Under the pieces are notes generated by a model. That model had not been told where the DNA came from and searched no databases. It was given only the letters and a program-made list of their open reading frames with translations. Position numbers and translations under genes: made by a program. From JAVBQB01 sp031549265 (GTDB lineage Bacteria; Bacillota; Clostridia; Oscillospirales; JAVBQB01), in assembly GCA_031549265.1 (NCBI GenBank), contig JAVBQB010000001.1, forward strand, positions 1 to 64,000: a DNA stretch of 64,000 nucleotides, given 5' to 3'. The stretch's first letter is position 1. Every line of letters starts with the position of its first letter. Positions 59,562 through 64,000 of the stretch are shown piece after piece.

Positions 59562-62500
59562 TTATGCAAAATCAAAAAGCGATAACTGGCCGGATTGAGG
59601 CAACCCGTCTAAAACACCGAGGGCCGTCATCTGCTCAATATGCGTTTTGGACAGCTTTGTACAGCGATGCTGCAGATCCTCGACGGAGATGAATTTCTCG
59701 CCGTTTCGGGCTTCTACGAGGCTGTTGGCGGCGACTTCACCCAAGCCCGGAATTGACGTAAAGGGCGGCAGAAGGCCGGTGTCCGTGACTGTAAACTGGG
59801 TAGCGTCCGATCTGTAAAGATCGATTTTGGAAAACTCCAGACCGCGTTTCCGGAATTCGTAGCAGACCTCGAGCGTATTCAAGGTATCTTCATCCTTGCC
59901 GGACTGCTCTTTCTCGCGCAGCGCGCTTTGAATGTTCGTCCGGAGCGAGTCAATGCCCCCGGTCATAAGATTAGCGTCAAACGCCTTGGCGCGCACCGTA
60001 AACCACGCGCAGTAAAACTCCTTGGGATAATGCACCTTGAACCACGCGATGCGGAAGGCCATCATAACATAAGCCGCGGCGTGCGCTTTCGGGAACATGT
60101 ATTTGATTTTTTTACAGGAATCCATATACCATTGAGGAACTCCGCAGGCCGACATTTCCGGCAGCCATTCCGGCTTTAATCCCTTGCCCTTGCGCACGTT
60201 TTCGGAGATGTTGAAAGCAAGCTGGCTGTCGAGGCCTTTTGATATCAGATAGAGCATGATGTCATCCCTGGTGCAAATGACGTCCTTCAGCGTCGCCGTG
60301 CCGCCGACTATCAGGTCGCGGGCGTTGCCCAGCCAGACGTCGGTGCCGTGCGACAGGCCGGAAATCCGCAGCAGCTCGTCAAAGGTTTTGGGTGAGGTCT
60401 CGCGCAGCATCTCGCGGACGAATCTGGTTCCAAACTCGGGTACGGCGCACGCGCCGGTCGGCCCCAAAATGGGGTCATCCTCAAATCCAAGCGGAGCGGA
60501 CGAAATGAAAATGCGCATTGTGTCCTTGTCGTCCAGCCTTATTGTGCGGGCGTCGATGCCGGTGAGATCGGAAAGCATCCTGATCATGGTCGGATCGTCG
60601 TGGCCAAGGAGATCGAGCTTCAGCAGATTTTCCTCAATCGAGTGGTAGTCAAAATGTGTTGTAATAACGCCCGAGTCCTTTTTATCTGCAGGGTGCTGAA
60701 TGGGACAAAATTCGTTGATATCATTACTTTCCGGAACAATAATGAGTCCGCCGGGATGCTGGCCGGTTGTCCTTTTAACGCCGACGCAGCCGGATGCCAA
60801 CCGGTTCTCCTCGGCTGATGAAACGGTGATCGACCGTTTTTCCAAGTATTTCTTAACATACCCAAACGCAGTGTTCTCAGCGATTGTCGATATGGTTCCC
60901 GCGCGAAAAACTTTGTCCTCGCCAAAAATCTCGATTGTGTGCCTGTGTGCTCTACCCTGGTATTCTCCGGAAAAGTTAAGGTCAATATCGGGCTTTTTTT
61001 CGCCCTTGAAGCCAAGGAAGGTGGCAAACGGAATATCGAAGCCCTCCTTGCAGAGTTCGGATCCGCATTCCGGGCATGTACGATCGGGCAGATCGGGGCC
61101 GCAAGCCATCCCGGCGGCGTCGAAGTCGCAGTATTTGCATTCGGGGCACAGATAGTGCGGTGGCAGCGCGTTGACCTCGGTGATTCCGGAAAGAAAAGCC
61201 GCGACCGAAGAGCCGACCGATCCTCGCGAACCGACAAGGTAACCTTCGGCAAGCGAGCGCGCAACCAGCTTTTGAGCGATTATATAGATACCGTCAAAGT
61301 GCTGTCCGATTATTGAGTTCATTTCGGCAGCGATACGCTCGCGAATCAGCTCGGGAATATTCTCGCCATAGAGCACAGTCGCTTTTTGGCTCACAAGATT
61401 TTCGAGCTCGTTCGCGGAGTTCGGAATTTCCGGGGAATAAGTCCCCGATTTAATTGGCTGGATGTCCTCGCACATATCGGCAATCATATTGGGATTGTCG
61501 ACAACCACTTCCATTGCCTTCTCAGCGCCCAAATAGGCGAATTCGTCGAGCATTTCATTTGTTGTGCGAAAATGCAGTACGGGCTGCGTATCGGCGTCGA
61601 TAAGCTTGTTTGCGTCCTTTATGATGCGCCTGAAAATTTCTTCCTGCTCATTAAGATAATGTACGTCGCATGTGGCGCAAACCGGCTTGCCCAGCGTTTC
61701 GCCAAGTTTTACAACTGTCCGGTTGAACTCGCGGAGCTGCTCAAAGTCGGCCGCGCGTCCGTTTCTTATTAGATACTCATTGTTGGTCAGCGGCTGGATT
61801 TCGAGATAGTCATAGAATTTCGCTATATCGATTAACGACTCCCAGGGCTGTCCTGCGACAATCGCGCGGAAGAGCTCACCGTTTTCGCACGCCGAGCCGA
61901 GGATCAGTCCTTCGCGGTGTTGTTTAAGCAAGGATTTAGGTATTGTGGGGCAATAATGAAAATATTTGGTGTGAGAAATGGAGATGAGTTCGTACAAGTT
62001 TCTTAAACCTACATAAGATTTAGCGAGGACAATGATATGCCGTAGATCGCTCCTTGAAAACGATTTGCGCTGTCCGCGTTGAATACTGGAAGTGTTGATC
62101 TGGTCGACGGATTTCAGACGATCGATTTCAATCATTGACCTGAAGAGGTATGATACGATCTCGACGAGCGCGCGGGTGTCGTCCATCGCGCGGTGATGCC
62201 TGAAGTCGGTAAAACCCACCGCTTTGGCGACGGTATTAAGCTTGTAATTGTTGAGTCCGGGCATAAGGGCACGGGCAAGCGCGACCGTGTCGACCGAGGT
62301 AAATGTGCGCGCAATCCCCAGTTGACGGCAAGATTCGCGCACAAATCCCATATCGAAATCGGCATTGTGCGCAATAAGCGGACGGTCGCCGACAAAATCA
62401 AGAAAAGCGGCTAGCGCGTCGTCTATCACAGGAGCACCCTTGACATCGGCGCCGGTGATGCCGGTGATTTCGGTTATTTTCGGCGGGATGGCCGTTTGCG

Positions 62501-63878
62501 GATCAACCATCGTATGAAAGCTATCAATCGCTATACAGTCTTTTATCAGAATTGCGGCTATTTCAATGATTTTATCCGAACGCGGGTTAAGCCCCGTGGT
62601 CTCAAGGTCGAAAACGATGAACTCATCGTCAAGTGGGGTGACCGCACTGCCCTTAACCGCGTTCATCTCGCTGGGATCGCCGGTAGACATATATGCCTCA
62701 CAGCCATAGATAACTTTAATATTAAGACCCTTTTTCGCGGCCATCGCGTCCGGGAAAGCCTGAACAACTCCATGGTCTGTGATGGCGATAGCCGGGTGCC
62801 CCCATTTATCCGCCTGCCGGATGGCCGACTTAACATCTGTTATACCGTCAACCGCGGACATCTTTGTGTGCAGATGCAATTCGACCCGCTTACGTTCGGC
62901 GGTGTCTTCCCGTTCTTTTTTAGGCGCGACGCAGATACTGTCAGGCTCAAAAACCTGTTTGTCATTAAACTGGTTAATAACCATTTTGCCCTGAACTACG
63001 AGATGCATTCCGGGCTGGATAGCCGCCAGGAGCGCATTGATACCCGCCATATCCATATTACGCGATTTAGCGGAGTTTCCGCCAAATTTGTTGGCTCTTA
63101 GGAACATATGAACGGTAATCGAGTCGGTAAAGTCGCTTATATCAAACGATAGAATCCAGGAATTGCGGTTTTTCAGCTCGTTTTTTCTTACGGAAAACAC
63201 ATCGCCTTCGATCACGGACTTACCAGTCTCAAGTGTAATTTCAGCCATCGGACGCGGCGCGCCTTTGATTGCTGAACCAAAGAGAACGCTGCTTGCAGGC
63301 TTGTCCGACGCCGTTGTGGAGGATTTCTGCTGAATGCTGCTTTCCAGGATCAGCTCCTGCATTCTTTGCTGTTTCTCCTTCTCGTATTTTTCAACTGCGC
63401 TATCGTCCGATAGAATTGGGTCAATAATTTTGCAGGAGACTTTGATGTTAAAATCATTCAACATTATACTCTCAACAATGGCAGAACATTCAGACAACCA
63501 GTCGGTGCAATTGACAGACGGAAAAATGGAAAGGGCGTTTTTCTCGAGCGTCCATTTCGCGCCTTTCAGCATCCGCGCGCGCTGATGCCTGGTCTGAAGG
63601 ATTTCCAGCAATGACGAAAATGACGAGTCGTCAAACAGATCGCTTGTTGACTTTACCTTAATAAGTACATCGGATAATTTGAGCTCAGCCGCAATTATGT
63701 CTGAGATTTCGTCAAGGATATCTGTGTCAGCGGCACAGTCGCAATTAAGCTCGAATGACATGCTATTAGTCGCTGTATCCAGCACGATATTGTCAATTTG
63801 CGCGTCTTTCAATGTATATAACAATCGATCGCTAAATAAAATCTGTGAAAATACTGTAAGAAACTTTTCGGCACCCAT
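59562..63878 (-). CDS. polC: DNA polymerase III alpha subunit, PolC type
   Basis: The main replicative polymerase of low-GC Gram-positives. The 1438-residue protein has an OB domain near residues 210-320 and a PHP domain beginning ELHLHTKMSAVDG. A DEDD proofreading exonuclease is inserted in the PHP domain (FDLETTGLNPRSDKIIEIA, HNADFDMGFV, HHRAMDDTRAL). The polymerase core follows, with GSRGSVGSSVAAFLSG and KPDIDLNFSGE, and an HhH region near the end. A zinc-binding CPECKYCDF ... CPECGS lies in the core. GGAGG precedes ATG 63878. No anomaly is seen. Confidence 0.97.
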   Translation of the reverse strand: MGAEKFLTVFSQILFSDRLLYTLKDAQIDNIVLDTATNSMSFELNCDCAADTDILDEISDIIAAELKLSDVLIKVKSTSDLFDDSSFSSLLEILQTRHQRARMLKGAKWTLEKNALSIFPSVNCTDWLSECSAIVESIMLNDFNIKVSCKIIDPILSDDSAVEKYEKEKQQRMQELILESSIQQKSSTTASDKPASSVLFGSAIKGAPRPMAEITLETGKSVIEGDVFSVRKNELKNRNSWILSFDISDFTDSITVHMFLRANKFGGNSAKSRNMDMAGINALLAAIQPGMHLVVQGKMVINQFNDKQVFEPDSICVAPKKEREDTAERKRVELHLHTKMSAVDGITDVKSAIRQADKWGHPAIAITDHGVVQAFPDAMAAKKGLNIKVIYGCEAYMSTGDPSEMNAVKGSAVTPLDDEFIVFDLETTGLNPRSDKIIEIAAILIKDCIAIDSFHTMVDPQTAIPPKITEITGITGADVKGAPVIDDALAAFLDFVGDRPLIAHNADFDMGFVRESCRQLGIARTFTSVDTVALARALMPGLNNYKLNTVAKAVGFTDFRHHRAMDDTRALVEIVSYLFRSMIEIDRLKSVDQINTSSIQRGQRKSFSRSDLRHIIVLAKSYVGLRNLYELISISHTKYFHYCPTIPKSLLKQHREGLILGSACENGELFRAIVAGQPWESLIDIAKFYDYLEIQPLTNNEYLIRNGRAADFEQLREFNRTVVKLGETLGKPVCATCDVHYLNEQEEIFRRIIKDANKLIDADTQPVLHFRTTNEMLDEFAYLGAEKAMEVVVDNPNMIADMCEDIQPIKSGTYSPEIPNSANELENLVSQKATVLYGENIPELIRERIAAEMNSIIGQHFDGIYIIAQKLVARSLAEGYLVGSRGSVGSSVAAFLSGITEVNALPPHYLCPECKYCDFDAAGMACGPDLPDRTCPECGSELCKEGFDIPFATFLGFKGEKKPDIDLNFSGEYQGRAHRHTIEIFGEDKVFRAGTISTIAENTAFGYVKKYLEKRSITVSSAEENRLASGCVGVKRTTGQHPGGLIIVPESNDINEFCPIQHPADKKDSGVITTHFDYHSIEENLLKLDLLGHDDPTMIRMLSDLTGIDARTIRLDDKDTMRIFISSAPLGFEDDPILGPTGACAVPEFGTRFVREMLRETSPKTFDELLRISGLSHGTDVWLGNARDLIVGGTATLKDVICTRDDIMLYLISKGLDSQLAFNISENVRKGKGLKPEWLPEMSACGVPQWYMDSCKKIKYMFPKAHAAAYVMMAFRIAWFKVHYPKEFYCAWFTVRAKAFDANLMTGGIDSLRTNIQSALREKEQSGKDEDTLNTLEVCYEFRKRGLEFSKIDLYRSDATQFTVTDTGLLPPFTSIPGLGEVAANSLVEARNGEKFISVEDLQHRCTKLSKTHIEQMTALGVLDGLPQSGQLSLFDFA

Positions 63879-63895
63879 GCGTGGCCTCCGTAGAT

Positions 63896-64000
63896 TTAAG
63901 CATTTGATATAAGGCGAACCAGCTCGTCAACCAGTGACTCTTCCGGCACCTTACGAATTATTTCCCCGTTAGCGAACAGAACGCCCGAATGATTTCCGCA
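63896..64000 (-). CDS. ispG: 4-hydroxy-3-methylbut-2-enyl-diphosphate synthase, C-terminus (partial)
   Basis: The last 34 codons of a gene that enters from beyond base 64000. The tail NGEIIRKVPEESLVDELVRLI, following a CGNHSGVLF segment, fits the IspG C-terminus. The order ispG then polC is common in Clostridia. The assignment rests on a short tail and gene order. Confidence 0.55.
   Translation of the reverse strand, partial: CGNHSGVLFANGEIIRKVPEESLVDELVRLISNA

Overview
The window looks like the chromosome of a spore-forming, anaerobic Clostridia-type Firmicute. It carries a Gram-positive PolC, NrdR, MrnC, the spore genes cwlD and cotJ, the DapL route to lysine and cell wall, a four-subunit ferredoxin-dependent 2-oxoacid oxidoreductase, and a complete leucine operon. 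Genes are tightly packed, often with 1-20 base overlaps, and several use TTG or GTG starts backed by good Shine-Dalgarno (SD) sites.

Layout. 1-360: 5S rRNA and two tRNA genes. 424-6365: promoter and the leuA-cimA-leuC-leuD-leuB operon, with a small cysteine-rich gene converging on leuB. 6650-11020: small regulatory, membrane and recombination genes (DUF6873, Xer-type recombinase, DUF421/DUF4363 pair, nrdR, DUF6514). 11087-22602, minus strand: secDF, purB and an aminotransferase, an ECF S-component, larC-larE, asnS, radA and cwlD. 22812-46778: the split spore-coat locus described below. 46822-52428, minus strand: acyl-CoA ligase, XRE-cupin regulator, vorCABD and a P-loop ATPase. 52538-59490, minus strand: histidine operon hisZGDCBAFIE without hisH. 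59562-64000: polC and the end of ispG.

Main finding. The manganese-catalase-like spore-coat gene cotJC is in three pieces: codons 1-33 at 23347-23445, codons 34-65 at 27517-27612 and codons 66-199 at 46374-46778. Two large-serine-recombinase elements separate them, of 4,071 bp and 18,761 bp. Joining the pieces at the short direct repeats GGAGGACC (element 1) and GAAT (element 2) restores one uninterrupted 199-codon CotJC frame with all five expected metal ligands (E35, E65, H68, E136, H169). The predicted circle junctions have attP-like dyad symmetry, strongest for element 2. The second recombinase has a good mother-cell sigma-E-type promoter match. This resembles the skin/sigK arrangement, but with two elements in one gene, and the larger element contains housekeeping genes (PBP, FtsW, mrnC, carAB, dapF, dapL, guaA). 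Excision is therefore probably tolerable only in the terminal mother cell.

Second pattern. All three class-I glutamine amidotransferase functions expected here are defective. CarA has lost its whole Cys-His-Glu triad (Gly249, Asn334, Asp336). GuaA has Ala82 in place of the nucleophilic Cys. hisH is absent from an otherwise complete his operon. I infer a cell that feeds free ammonia directly into carbamoyl phosphate, GMP and histidine synthesis.
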